Assembly (NCBI GenBank): GCA_037974665.1
Contig: CM075773.1
Span: 33,924,853 to 33,988,852, forward strand
DNA from: Ehretia macrophylla
Lineage: Eukaryota > Streptophyta > Magnoliopsida > Boraginales > Ehretiaceae
Direction: 5' to 3'
Length of the DNA stretch: 64,000 nucleotides
In this document: positions 24,995 through 37,337 of the stretch, piece by piece
Layout of the letters: every line of letters begins with the position of its first letter
How positions within the stretch are numbered: the stretch's first letter is position 1
Notes under the pieces: generated by a model
What the model saw: the letters and a program-made list of their open reading frames with translations, nothing else
What the model was told of the DNA's origin: nothing
The model's database searches: none
Program-made: the position numbers and the translations under genes

Positions 24995-25491
24995 TTGACA
25001 AATATTCACCGATTAATTATAAAAAAAAGTTCCATTTCTCAACAAATTAAAACACAGACACATATATCATCCGATCATTCGAGTGGTTGATTGGATTACT
25101 CATACAATTAAGATAAGTTATTTGAACCCGATTCATCTCGTAAAGAATGATTTTGACAAAAATGACATCGGTTAATGCTATAGTATAATACAACACCTCT
25201 TCCTAAAAAAACAAAACAAAACAAAGAAATTCTCATTTCCCAGATTTGTCCTTTCCCTGAACACAAAACTACAACATTCCACTCGCCTGCACCTGATAGC
25301 TTCCCAAGGCCGGCAACTACCACGTGGCAAACACCCTTTACCCCAACGGCTCATATAAAAATACCATTATTTAAATCACACACACAAAAAAAAATATTAG
25401 ATACAAATACTCCAACGCCACCTTAATATTTTCATTATTTATATATATATATGCACATTTTCCACCACCACCTCCGCCACTTGCGGCCACC
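24995..25491 (+). promoter_or_regulatory. upstream region of the Raf-like kinase gene
   Basis: Between the solo LTR and the start codon. A TATA-like stretch catataaaaata at about 25351-25362 and a (ta)n run at 25440-25451 are present. The start codon context gcggccaccATGG is close to the optimal plant/Kozak context. Confidence 0.45.
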
Positions 25492-28400
25492 ATGGACGGC
25501 CGAGATGAGCTGTACAGGGTCCTTGTGGATCGGTGTCAGAGTCTTGAAGCGAGCCATGACAAACTCAAGGAACAGTTTAATGTGATCTTGCAAGAAACAA
25601 GTATTAATAATGAACAAAGAAATGGAGACGACACGTCAGATAATGGAGATGACACGTCAGATTCAGGAGTTATGACCTCATGTTCCAGCTGGTTAGTCGT
25701 TCCCGGAGTTTTCCATTCCGGCAGCCCATATGGGAAGGTGTTGGAGCACATGGGTCATGCAGTTCTTGTTAGCAGAGCTGACTCTGAGGAGATTATTTAC
25801 TGGTAATTGATTATGTGATTGGTTATTTGCCACGCTATGCACGAGTCTGGATAAGGGTTGGATGTGTTGTTGGCTGTTTTCACGACTCGAGCCTGTGGTT
25901 GTAGCTATAGTTATTTATTATTTAGTTGTTAATTAAGTTTTAGTAACATAAAAGTGTGGAGAGTTTTAATCTTCTGGCCATGTTTGATAGTAAAAGTCAA
26001 CTTTTCTGGATAAAGCTAAGACCAAGCATTTTCTTGGCTTGTCTATTTTTGGAAATTAACGTGTTTGATATGAAAAAAGAAGACTTTGATGATTTGTTGT
26101 TATCAATTTGTGGTAAAGTTGAAAGTTGTGATTTTTGATAGTAAACGTTTAATCGTTGTGGCTAAAGCTAAGCCCGAGGATTTTAGCTTTTTATTGTCTT
26201 GTCTATTGTGACATCAGTGTGCTAGATAGTGTGATTGCGTAGTGAGTATTGTGGATACAAAGGATAACTTGACTTAACTATTTTGGGTTAGTACAAAAGA
26301 TATCTAAATATTTGTTTTTTTATGACTACAATACTAGTCTTGCCTGCGCATCTAAGGGTCTGAGCTCGGGGCGCTTGTGGGTTTGGGGGTCTGAGCTCGG
26401 GCGTGACAGAATGGTAGAGCAGGTCACTAGCCATTACCTAGAAGGTTGGTGGGAGTCATCTCTTGAACCTGTAGGAGCCACCTCTAGAATCTTTCACTGC
26501 CTGGTTGATCCTGGGTACGTGTGCCTCTGACGATGACGTTAGGTTGTTAATGTGGGGTGTATGTGACATCTTACATCGGTGGAAGATAGTATGACTGTGT
26601 GGTTTATAAGTAGGTGTTGTGGGTATAAGAGATAACTTGGGTTAATCATTTTGGGTCAATAGAAAAGAGGTCCAAGTAGTTTTTCTTATGCATACAATAC
26701 TAGTCTTGCTTGCGGGCCTAGACTCGGGGCGTGACATCTATTTTTGGAAATAAATGTGTTTGATGTGAAAAAGAAGGTTCTTTTGCTGTGTTGCAATTAT
26801 CAATTTTGTGATAAAATTTGGAAAGTTGTGATCTTTGACCATGTATGAGGTGTCAATGTTTTGGATAAAGCTAAGACCAAGGATTTCAGCATTTTATTGT
26901 CTTGTCTATTTTTGGAAATATATATGTTGATGTAAGAAAGAAGGCTTTTTTGATGTGTTGCAATTATCAAGTTTGATGTGGGATGGTTGTTGTGCTATGC
27001 TATGTTGGAACATCACACAGTGTGTTTTTTTTCCTTTTTGTTGTCTTTGTGTATGTATAGCTACTGATTTTTAGTTATTCTGTAGACGATAAATTATAAT
27101 GCTAGTCAGTTTGTACATAGTGCATTTTGTTTGGTGAGTTACCAGACAGAGTTCACATCATCTCTGAGTAATGACCAGAAAATTGCTTTGAAATTGCATT
27201 AAGGAACTTGTAGAACATATCTTCTAGAGTTCACCTCATCTCTGAGTAGAAATGATGCTGTAGTTTGCGGTTCACTCTCTTACTGCTATTACTATCTTCT
27301 AGACTTAATTGTTTCTTTGTCTCTATTCTCTTAGAAGTGTTTGAAAATTAAGAACAATGAAATTAGTGTATCGGTTGTTGATAATTAAATCTTTATTAAT
27401 ATTTGATTCACACCTTAATTTTAGTTCCATTACATGCTGCTTTCATAAAAGTATTATTGGAGACCGTGAGAGATATCAGAGTCAAATTATGGTTGATTAT
27501 TGCCCCCATCAAAGTATGATTGCTTATCGGCCCCTTGGGATGAACCAAAGACGACCTTGTATTATTTATGTATTTTTGTGAGGTTATGCTGGTTTAGCTC
27601 ATTAAAGATACTTGAACATGCTAAGGGTCAAATTACCATCTTCATTCCCATCTCCCACCTCTTTAGTAATGCAGATGCTCGCTCATGTCCACTGGCTTTT
27701 GTAGGCTATAGGAAGATAAGATATCGAGTTTCTTTTTTTTAGAACTGTTCATAAGTTGTTTTTGTCACAAAACAAAGAAAATTGCAATATATCATGTTCT
27801 ATAACATGAATTTCGTAAAAAGAAACTTCTGTTTCTTGCAGGAATCGCTCTGCTGAAAGACTTTATGGATATAAAGACTATGAAATACTTGGACAGAAAG
27901 TTACAGAACTGCTTATTGATGAAGAACATCGTGCATCAGCTAAGAGAATCAAGGAAAACTTGATGTCTGGGCAATCTTGGTCTGGTCAGTTCCCATTTAG
28001 GAAGAGATCTGGTCAGGTGTTTATGGCAATAGTCACAGAAAGCCCATTATATGAAGACAATGAGCTTGTTGGTGTTATCACTGTTTCAAGTGATGCAGCT
28101 GCATTTAATAACCTAAACTCCGAATATGAGACAACATGTCTGGATCCCGCTGATGACCAATCTAGATTCAACAGAAGAAATTTGAAAAAGATCCAGTGGC
28201 AATCACCGCCTCAAATTGCATCCTCTGTTTCCAATCTGGTGCTTATTTGATATGCCATTGAATTTTTTTCTTTCCCCCTTAATCATTTTAGTTTCTAGAG
28301 AAACTGTTTAACCTTGTTTCCCTGATTTGACCAGGCTTCAAAAGTTTTATCTTGGAAACATGGAGACAGCACATGCAGTGCATCTACAAATGCTAGAACC

Positions 28401-31400
28401 GAGGAGACTCAACATGACACTTGCTATGTCAAATTTGAGAGGCCTCCCAGAGCTCCAGTATGTTTGAATTGATTCCACAAGTTTGTATCTAGTTCTTTCC
28501 AAGTGCTATTGATAAATTTACCTATCGTTTCAGGGTGCAAGATTTGTGTTTCCTATTGGGAAGAATAAAACAGATGCAGAAAACTCTGAGAAGGATGAAT
28601 CCACATTTGAATTTTCACAGCCTTCTAAAATTGTAATTTCTCCTCTTCTTCCACACTCTCTTTTTACTCAACATCTATAATTATCATTTCAAGGGTTACT
28701 TGATTGGAGATTGATTTTAATAGAAGAATATCAAATTGTCATGATAGTAGTTATAGTGGGGCAGATTGCATGATAGTCATAAAGAATAATATATTTTCCT
28801 CTTAAATATGCTCCCTCGTGGGGATCAATACTTGAGAGGTGCTTTGATAGAAACATGCATAGTGATAACCGAATGGAATTGTGTCCCTCTGTTCCAATTT
28901 TAAGAGGTGGACTAAGGAAATTGACCCCTAAAGAAAATATCCATATGTATGTGTATGTAAGTTTCAGTTTAACAGTAAGAAACAAAAATGCGATAAAATA
29001 TTCTTTTTCCTCAATTTTAATACCTTTGTTCCATTGCTTTTCAGTCTTGCATTTATTTATTCTTCATTATACTATCAGCTTATTAAGTATAAATGTGAAA
29101 AATATCAGTTATCAACCTTTTTATTGAAAGTTCAATTATGTAAGTGGTACTTCCACTGATGATATTGCTAACGTAGTACAGATGCATTTAGAAGTGTCGT
29201 ACCCCCAAGAAAAATTCAAATCATAAGCTGCCCCCATCGACCTAAGGCCCTAGCTCCAATGCTGCATGTTGTCATGGATGTCTTGTGCAGAACGAATGAA
29301 GAGGACAATTTCAAGATTCTGAATAATGTTTGGAGTTTCTTCATTGTGGTCCATTTTTTGAATGTAACAATTCAAAACCACGAAATGCTGCTAACTCCTA
29401 TTCGTTTGGGATGATAATAGGCAGCAAAGGTTTTGTCAAAGCTTCATATTGGGGGAATTGGAAAGTTCAGTAAAGATGGAAAAAGAAACGTGCAGAATGA
29501 GTGCAATAATGCTACTCTGTCCACCTCAAAAAGCGCATATCAACATGAACATTATCAAATGGTATCCTCTGGAGATTTAGAGAATGGAGAGTGCAAGGAA
29601 TGTGCAAGGGAAATGAGGTCTGCAGAGCAGTTGTCAAGATCAAGCTTGCGACCTAATGACAATGAGATTCAGGCGGATGTACAGAGGTTGAGACCATTGG
29701 ACATGGAAGATGAATTGAAACATCACCAACTAGATCACCAACAGTTTCCAAACTCAGTGGAGAGCACTGGCAGCAGCCGTGGAAGTTCATCAAGCAAAGG
29801 TGACCATGAGTCAGACTTGATAGTGGATTGCGAAATAAGGTGGGAAGACTTAAACTTGCGAGAAGAAATAGGGCAAGGTAATACAACGATCTTGTATGTG
29901 TGAACTCATATTGCTCCTTGCTTTGTTCTGTATATGTGATGCTTGAGTGAGAGACAACATGAACTGAAGCTCAAAATTGCTTCTTTTCATTCTTTTACAT
30001 AAATGGCAAAAACTAAGTTTGGCTCACAAATAACTGTATTTTACCACAGATAGAATGTCATATGCATTTTTCTTTTAGTTATATTGGAAATTCTCAACAA
30101 AAAGCCAAAGCTTATCATCTGTCAAAATGGAAACTAATTCGACTCTGACAAAAATACTTTGTAAGCAAGATTAGTGACCTTTACGTATTTTCCTTTTTTA
30201 GGTTCATATGCTGTTGTCTATCATGGAATCTGGAATGGATCAGTAAGTTCTCAATGTTCACAATTTGTGTTGTTACTCCAAAGTTGAATGTTTCCTACTT
30301 TATTTGGTCAGCAATATGGATTTCTTATATTTTCCTTTAGGATGTCGCGGTTAAAGTTTATCATGGAAGTCTATGCAGCGAGGAGACTTTACTTGACTAC
30401 AAAAAGGAGGTATGTGTTGCTGTTGGTGAAATTTTTACTGCTTAAAATTATCATCATGAAACAGAAGTGCTTCATTTGAAATTTAAGCACCTACTTCAGA
30501 TTGATATAATGAGGAGACTTAGACACCCAAATGTGTTGTTATTCATGGGGGCGGTATATTCCCAAGAAAAACTAGCTGTGGTCACGGAATATTTACCCAG
30601 GTAATATACAGAGTTATCACATGCTAAGTCCTCGCTAATGTTTTTGTTATAACACGGGCAAATTCTTGGCCCATGTACCTATGCTGCAGAAGTTATCTGA
30701 TGTAGATAGATCCTATTTGATGTAACTAGGGGAAGTCTCTTCAAAACACTGCACAAGAGTAATCAGTTGTTAGACATCCGAAGGCGTTTGCGAATGGCTC
30801 TTGACGTGGTGCGTTTTCTTTGTATCCTTTCTTTCTTTTTTTAAGGTTTTTGTTAATCAAATATTAGCAGCCTTTATTTTCACTGCAGGCCAGAGGTATG
30901 AACTATTTGCACCACAGAAACCCACCTATAGTGCACAGAGACTTGAAATCTTCAAACCTACTTGTTGACAAAAGCTGGACTGTCAAGGTATTTTATGAGA
31001 AATAGCCTTGCAGTGATTGTATACGTTGTATGCTTGACTTAAACAAGACCTCATATATCGCTTTCTCTCAGGTTGGAGATTTTGGTCTATCGAAGCTTAA
31101 GAATGCAACTTTCTTAACAGCCAATTCTGGGAGAGGAACAGTAAGTATTTTTCCTTTTGTTTTCTTCCGAGTCCTATTCTTTCAGTCATATCTGTGTGCT
31201 AATCCTGTGATTAATGTGTTCTTTTTTCTGGAATCGTGTATGTTTCTGAGTAACATATTGTGTTTAATGCAGCCTCGGTGGATGGCCCCTGAAGTTCTTC
31301 GCAACGAGCCTTCAACAGAGAAGTATGTCAGAAACTAACTTTATGTTAATGCAGAAAGCGTCTTTCACTACGGGTTTAAGGAAAATTGTTTTCAGGATAG

Positions 31401-32041
31401 TAGCGCAATCCATTAGAATATCCAGCTGGCTGTGCCATGATTTCTTAAAGCAGATAATTGCATTTAAATACAATGTTAAATGGGAAAAAACGACATATTT
31501 GCCTGCTTGCTACAAAACTGCAAATGTAGTCGGGTTTCAAGCTTCATTGTCTCTCTACTGTGGCACAGGTCAGACGTCTTCAGCTTTGGTGTCATCCTTT
31601 GGGAGCTGATGACTGAATCTATTCCATGGAAGAATCTGAATTCTCTACAGGTAACCGCCCATCTCACCCCTTCCATCCTCCTCCTGCTGTCTCTCCCAAC
31701 ACGATCTCCAAAATATTTTGAAAGAAGATAATTGATGGCCAATCTATTAGGTTGTTGGAGTTGTTGGATTCATGGATCGTAGACTTGACATTCCGGAAAA
31801 CCTTGATCCCCGAATTTCCTCAATCATCCACGACTGTTGGCATAGGTAATCCTCATCTTCTTCTATTCTGTTTAAATCTTGTTCGAGTTTTGTAAATGCT
31901 ATCAACAATAATCCTTCCTTTTATTTCATTTCCAGCAGCAATCCTGAACGTCGTCCATCCTTCGAAGAGATAATCCAAAGAATGACCGACTTAATTCAGT
32001 CGATTATGGGAGTGACAGCTAAGAAAAGCAAAGATCCTTAA
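25492..32041 (+). CDS. PAS-domain Raf-like MAPKKK (RAF10/RAF11 type)
   Basis: Fifteen exons: 25492-25802, 27842-28238, 28335-28457, 28534-28632, 29421-29877, 30202-30242, 30341-30409, 30500-30600, 30730-30808, 30889-30987, 31072-31140, 31273-31322, 31569-31650, 31751-31845, 31936-32041. All phases agree; product 725 aa. The N-terminus has a short coiled segment ([16 protein letters not shown]) and an acidic duplicated GDDTSD. A PAS domain follows (about 85-210: [16 protein letters not shown] to [13 protein letters not shown]). A Ser-rich linker leads to the kinase domain from about 455: loop [12 protein letters not shown], Lys in VAVKVY (about 481), HRDLKSSN (about 575-582), DFGLSK (about 595), [10 protein letters not shown], and [12 protein letters not shown]. 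All catalytic residues are present. Known family role: B-group plant Raf kinases, several of which act in ABA and osmotic-stress signalling upstream of SnRK2. The ligand of the PAS domain is unknown. Intron 1 (2.0 kb) contains a TRIM and tandem repeats. Confidence 0.94.
25970..26970. repeat. three-copy tandem repeat in kinase intron 1, split by a TRIM
   Basis: A unit of about 150-180 bp occurs three times: around 26007, around 26159 (interrupted by the element at 26207-26736 and resuming at 26737), and around 26861. Each carries taaagctaagmccragsatt, then cttgtctatttttggaaat, then tgtttgatrtgaaaaa-gaag. The repeats must predate the TRIM. Confidence 0.7.
26207..26736. mobile_element. TRIM retroelement in kinase intron 1, TSD TCTAT
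   Basis: Direct terminal repeats at 26207-26408 and 26562-26736 begin TGTGACATC and end CGTGACA. Both share gataactt, aatactagtcttgcytgcg and gagctcggggcg or its equivalent. The 5' copy is longer because gtctgagctcgggg is duplicated inside it. Perfect TSDs TCTAT flank it (26202-26206, 26737-26741). Just inside the left repeat, tggtagagcaggtc resembles the tRNA-Met primer site TGGTATCAGAGCAGGTC with a 3-bp deletion. No coding capacity. Inserted in the sense or antisense orientation to an intron without breaking an exon. Confidence 0.85.
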
Positions 32042-32459
32042 GTTCATTATTTTGTGCTTCTGCAAAATACATCTAGACTCCGTTACATTTGCAGCAGTTG
32101 AGAGGAATATGAAATAAAATGGTGGAATTTTTCTTCAAAACGTCCCAACACAAACATGGGGCCCACGCACCAAGAATATAGGAACCGTTTTGAAGATTGC
32201 CATTATGTTATATGGTGTAGATTAGATTTTGACTTCTCTTTTGCACTAGTTTTTCGTTTCTTTTTCAGTTTGCCATGTAGGAGTTGTTTCTTGGTTTTTC
32301 ATGTTACACGAGAGTGTTGTTAGAGATGTAGGAGTAGCCGAGTAAGAGTAGGTATGTTAAATTCTTGAAAGTTGCATGAGAATGTATGGTTAGGAATGTG
32401 AAAAAAAATAAAAGTTTTACCTTTTCTTCTTTACACTTTATCAAATTGGCTTCGACACT
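32042..32459 (+). other. 3' region of the Raf-like kinase gene
   Basis: Likely 3' UTR and downstream flank. aaataaaatgg near 32112 could serve as a polyadenylation signal. No further gene seen. Confidence 0.4.
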
Positions 32460-32467
32460 CTTTTGGA

Positions 32468-32647
32468 CCGTGGCGAATTCAGGCACTCACACTCAAGGTG
32501 TGTATTCGTACAGTGAGAGAGTTCAAAATCGTACAGTGAGAGAATTTAAAATGTGCACAAAGTGTTCAATATAATGATTTTTTTATAAAAAAAATACTAA
32601 AAAATAAAGATTTTTTTTTATTTTATTCCAAGGTAGATCCGCCATTG
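32468..32647. mobile_element. small hAT MITE, 180 bp
   Basis: Perfect 8-bp flanks CTTTTGGA at 32460-32467 and 32648-32655. Ends read CCGTGGCGAATTC and, reverse complemented, CAATGGCGGATCT, imperfect TIRs sharing TGGCG. An internal motif tacagtgagagagtt/atttaaaa is duplicated. No coding capacity. Confidence 0.65.
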
Positions 32648-32655
32648 CTTTTGGA

Positions 32656-33558
32656 CCTTACATGGCAACATAGAGCGGGAGGTTTGTAAACTGAGTTGTT
32701 CTATTTATAGTTGTAAGGAATGTTTGTGTTTTTGTTTTGTCATTGAAATGTAATTTCATTAAACTGATAAATGAAAGAATTACGAGCAGGAAAAATTTAC
32801 AAAATGAAGATCTTGAAAAGACCGCGTATTGTGAGAGAGGGCTCAGCTGCACGGCGGCCCATGCGCATGGAAGTCAGAAAAATTCGGCTATCGTTTTATA
32901 GCCTGACCTTTACAAGCAATTACATAAGAACTATTATATACAAATAGGTTCCATATCATTTGCTAGAAGGAAAGCAAGATGATGAAGATTTGACAATTTG
33001 ATCGTCGTCTTAAGCATTGTTTTCAATAATGATGTTTTTAAGTCTTAAGATTGATAGAGAAGCAACAAATATTCTTTGATGCAACAGTTTCAGCTCACCT
33101 TTCTTTACACTGAATTATAAGGAATGTTAGTCTATCCCCAAGGGGAGGCAACTCTATGACCCCCTTAAGCAAGGATGGTTGTTCAGTCTATTAATACAGA
33201 CTTAGAATACACATGTTGGATTTATTTTTGTGTTCCAACAAAATGGATCGTTAGTCAACATAAAAATATTTCCTTAAAGAATTGAAAAGGGGCAAAGAAA
33301 ATGTTAATCCCAACAATTAAAAGACGAAGTGAAGAAAGAAAAACACGAGCTTACCCTGGAGGTCGAGGAAAGCTTGGTGCCAGTTAGGATATATCTTTAG
33401 AGGGTTTATCTTACAAACATTTATAAATTCATTCTTTAATTTTAACGCGTGGACTCACGTGTTGGATCGGACCAGACCGGCCGTTCACGTTTTGAAAACT
33501 TGTCAATCATTTGGAGGTCAAACAAGAAAGCATCGCATCACATGCAATGCAATTACCA
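32656..33558. other. intergenic, no gene recognised
   Basis: No convincing exons and no clear terminal repeats in this stretch. Confidence 0.4.
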
Positions 33559-33568
33559 AATCTGGAAT

Positions 33569-34082
33569 GGGTTAAAACCATTTTAGTCTCTGAGATTTGT
33601 ACTAAAGACCAAATTGGTCCCTGTGGTATGCAAAAAGTTTAATTCAGTCCCTGCTGTTAGTTTTTTTATTAACGGTCAACCTATTGACCGTGTAAAATGA
33701 CGCTCATGCCCTTATCTTTTAAATTTTTGCTAATGTGTTGAACAAAAAAAAAAAAAAGGCATGATAGTCGTTAGGTTTTAGCTGTTGGAATATAGCGTCC
33801 ATGAGATTGCTTTTTTTTTTTTTGGTTGGCCATGCATTACAGGCATGGCAGGAAGAACAACGTAAAATAATCGTTGGATTTTCAACGACTATCATTTTTT
33901 TTTTTTTTGTTTAACACATTAGCAAAAATTTAAAAGACAAGGGTATGAGCATCATTTTACATGGTCAATAGGTTGACCGTTAATAAAAAACTAACAACAA
34001 AAATTGAATTGGACTTTTTACATATCTCAAATATCAATTTAGTCTTTAATACAAACGTCAAGGACTAAAATAATTTTAATCC
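33569..34082. mobile_element. Mutator-like foldback MITE, 514 bp, 10-bp TSD
   Basis: Flanked by AATCTGGAAT on both sides (33559-33568 and 34083-34092), a perfect 10-bp duplication. The ends are GGGTTAAAACCATTTTAGTC and GACTAAAATAATTTTAATCC. The inverted arms are about 200 bp each: ttaacggtcaacctattgacc on the left pairs with ggtcaataggttgaccgttaa on the right, and gctaatgtgttgaac with gtttaacacattagc. The central loop (about 33785-33880) holds short T-runs. A 9-11 bp TSD with long TIRs fits a MULE-derived MITE; a transcript would fold into a long hairpin. Confidence 0.85.
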
Positions 34083-34102
34083 AATCTGGAATACTGCATC
34101 TC

Positions 34103-37100
34103 CAGTGGCGGAGCTAGGCACCCGGGGTTAGGGGGTGCCGTTTCGCCACCCGGGTTATCTATGTATAAATCGATATTTGATTTAAGTATATTATGGTATA
34201 AATGAAGTATTTAAGTAACTCGCCCTCAGTTGATGCAAATTATAACAAATATAAAAATGTAAACAAAAAATCATATCTACTAATGGCATAACATATAAAA
34301 CAGAGAAAACAAATAGATATAGTTCATGAAATAGGAAATTACCTTTTATAACTGTCCTCGACGTGTTTTCATTTTTTGAAATCGTTGAATAATCAACTCA
34401 TTGTCGATGGTATTAAACACATCTTTCTCTATGTAAGTGACTAAGCAATTATTCATCCAAGCATCTCCCATTCGATTGCGCTGCCGGTTCTTCACGATTT
34501 TCATGGCAGAAAATGCTCTTTCCACAGTGGCTGTGGCAACAGGTAATGTCAATGCCAACTTAACAAGTGAATACACTAATGGATAAACACGATACTTTCC
34601 AGTTTCGACTAGCATCTCTGAAAGGCTACCAATCCCTTTTATCTTCGAGAATTCTTCACTACTTTGCATATCCAAAAAATATGTCTCTAATTGATCATCA
34701 AGAACCATCAAATCAACAGGAGAAAAATCATTTGGATAAAACTTAGCAAATTGAATCAACCTCTGCTTGTCAAACATAGAAAATGAGTTGTCTGGAACTA
34801 AGCATGACAAACAAAGAAGCAACACAGTACTTGTCTCATTAAAGCGGCTGTTAAGCTCTTGAAGTTGCATATCCACAACAGTATAAAATGAATCAACACG
34901 ATAATAGTGTAAATTTGTAATCTTTTGAATTCTACGTCGTGATCGCCCTTGGAGTGAAAACATCTCTTCCATATTGGAAATGTCAATATCATGAATTTTG
35001 CAGAAAGAAGAGACTTCATCCAACAAAGATTCCCATCCATTATTTCTCAAAGTTTGCAATTGCTGCTTGGAGAAACCAACTAACTTCATGGCATTACTGA
35101 TTTCTTGATCTTTCCTTTGCAATGCTTGTGATAAATCATTAGTGATTCCTAAAATTTTTCTCATCAAATGCAAATTGAATGCAAAGTCAAATGTTTGTAT
35201 CGTGTTTAAAAGACCATTAGCTTCAATTCTTTGATTTGGACTCAATCCTTCTTCTTTGATAATCTCAAGTACATCAATCACTAAGGAATACATGACAATC
35301 AAACTTATTAAAGTGGTATAATGTGAACCCCAACGAGTATCACCACTCCGTTTGAGACCAGTTTCTTGATTCAAGCCGCGTCCACTAAGAATTTCTCCAT
35401 TTTCTAATGCTTCTTTCACTTTAGCAACTTGTTTTTCACGAAGCATGTCATGTCGCTTACAGGAGCCTCCAACAACATTTAATAAAGTAGCAAGTAATGT
35501 AAAAAGAGAACCAACTTGAACATAATTCTTGGCAACAGAAACAACTGTGAGTTGCAATTGATGAGCAAAACAATGAATATAAAATGCTGATGGATTTTCT
35601 TTTAGAATCAAACTTTTTAAGCCATTAAATTCACCTCGCATATTACTAGCACCATCGTAGCCTTGTCCACGAATTCTTGATATACTCAATCTATGTTTGC
35701 TAAATAACCATTCAATTCCTTTTTTTAGAGATAATGCAGTAGTATCACTCACATGTACTATACCAAGAAAACGCTCAACAATACTTCCTTTTTTGTTCAC
35801 ATAACGCAAAGCAATGGCCATTTCTTCTTTGTTTGATATGTCACGTGACTCATCAACAATAATCGCAAAGTGTTCATCTCCAAGCTCATTTATAATAGCA
35901 TCAATGGTTTCACTTGCAGCAGCACTAACAATCTCTTTTTGAATGTCAGGAGAAGTTAACCGATGATTTTCAGGAGCATTTTGCAAAACACAATTATTGA
36001 TGGTTTCATTATGATCAGCAAGAAACTTGAGAAGCTCAATAAAGTTACCTTGATTAGTAGAATTTTATGTTTCATCATGACCACGAAAAGCCAATCCTTG
36101 CTTCAAAAGGTACCGGATGCAATCAATTGTCGCAGTCAATCGACTACGATATATGTCACGAACTTGATCAGATTGCCTATTAATAGCAACTTCAATGTGC
36201 TGGCTTTGCTTCATCAAGTCTTCATACTTCCTCCGAGCAATGTTATGTGCACTATTTGGACCTCCAACATGTTGGTTAAATCTATCTTTTTTATGCCAAC
36301 TTGTAAACCCCTCTGTAACAAACGAATCTCCACCTGACTGTTTTCCATGATCGGGCTTAAAAAGATAACAACATAAACAATATGCACCATCATTTGTTAT
36401 ACTGTACTCCAACCAATTACTAAATTCATTGAACCAAGAGGTACAAAACTTTCGCAGCCTATCCCCAATTTTTTTTTTGGGAAAATCATGATGACGAGGT
36501 TGACATGGTCCTTTTTGCAAGTAGTATCTCCGTATTTTATCTCGATCATTAGGGTGATAAGATGAAATTTTAGGACGTAACCCAGGATCTGATTGTAGAT
36601 CTTCTAAGTTGATCTCAATACGAGGTTGCTTTGAAAAATTTTGTGCATTATCTTCATTATTCATTTCATTAGATTCAGAACAAAATTGTGGCTCAAAAGT
36701 TGACGTTCTTTTTATAAATTTATCCATAAATCTAATAATCAATAACCTACAAATAAAAATAATAATTACATCAATTAAAATAAATACATAAAAAAATCCA
36801 TATCATCACAGTGGAATTCAATAAATAAAAATGATGAAGCAAATTAATAAATTTCATATCATCATAGCAGCACTAACAGCCTAACATTCTACCTTTTTGA
36901 TTCATGTTACTAGGACAGTAGGACTTATTAAGCTACATTTTTCATGATAAAAAAAATAACCTAATCAAAAATTAAATTTAAACCCTAATTTAATCAAACT
37001 CAAATACTACATAAAAAGAAATTACAAGATAATTAATTATCACCTTAGCTTTGCTGCTCGAAATTTTTTGTTAAATGCCTTTGAACTTTTAGAATGGTGA

Positions 37101-37337
37101 ATGGTGGATGGTGGATGGTGATTGTTGTCTCTGTCGTGTGGGTTGAAAAGTTGAAAGAGCTGAAATGATAAAAAGGGTAAAAGCTATTCTTTTGGGTTTT
37201 GTAATATGTTTTTTTTTTTTTTTAATAAAATCATATTACCTATATACCCCTCATTTAATGAGGGGGGGCCAGGGGGTGCCCCTAGTGATCCAGTGGGTTC
37301 ATGTGAACCCACTGACTTGGCTTTAGCTCCGCCAGTG
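34103..37337 (-). mobile_element. nearly complete hAT transposon, 3235 bp, TSD TGCATCTC
   Basis: Perfect 8-bp TSDs TGCATCTC at 34095-34102 and 37338-37345. TIRs are 14 bp with one mismatch: CAGTGGCGGAGCTA at 34103-34116 and TAGCTCCGCCAGTG at 37324-37337. Subterminal sequence includes a strong palindrome at 37291-37314 (arms cagtgggttca and tgaacccactg), a plausible transposase-binding site, and ACCCGGG repeats near the other end (34120-34158). It carries a single long minus-strand transposase frame, broken by one stop. Lying 10 bp from the MITE at 33569-34082, it is a separate, later or parallel insertion. Confidence 0.93.
34346..36742 (-). pseudogene. hAT transposase (TTF zinc finger, ZMYM1-like) with one in-frame stop
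   Basis: One frame runs from 36742 to 34346, about 798 codons. A TAA at 36067-36065, after LAFRGHDET, is the only break; the frame continues without shift into GNFIELLKFLADHNETIN. The N-terminal part has a TTF-type zinc finger region (about residues 90-150, GPCQPRHHDFP to AYCLCCYLF). Next comes the DUF4371-like core with IVDESRDIS and GQGYDGASNMRG, which carry the first two acidic residues expected of a hAT catalytic core. The C-terminus has the hAT dimerisation region TLPVATATVERAFSAMKIVK. Known function of the family: cut-and-paste transposition in the nucleus. Nonsense read-through or a spliced form could still give product, but as read it is inactive. Confidence 0.9.

Noticed and set aside
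27357..27742. Open frames in intron 1 of the kinase gene
   Set aside because: They lie between well-phased exons 1 and 2 and overlap each other; no homology recognised.
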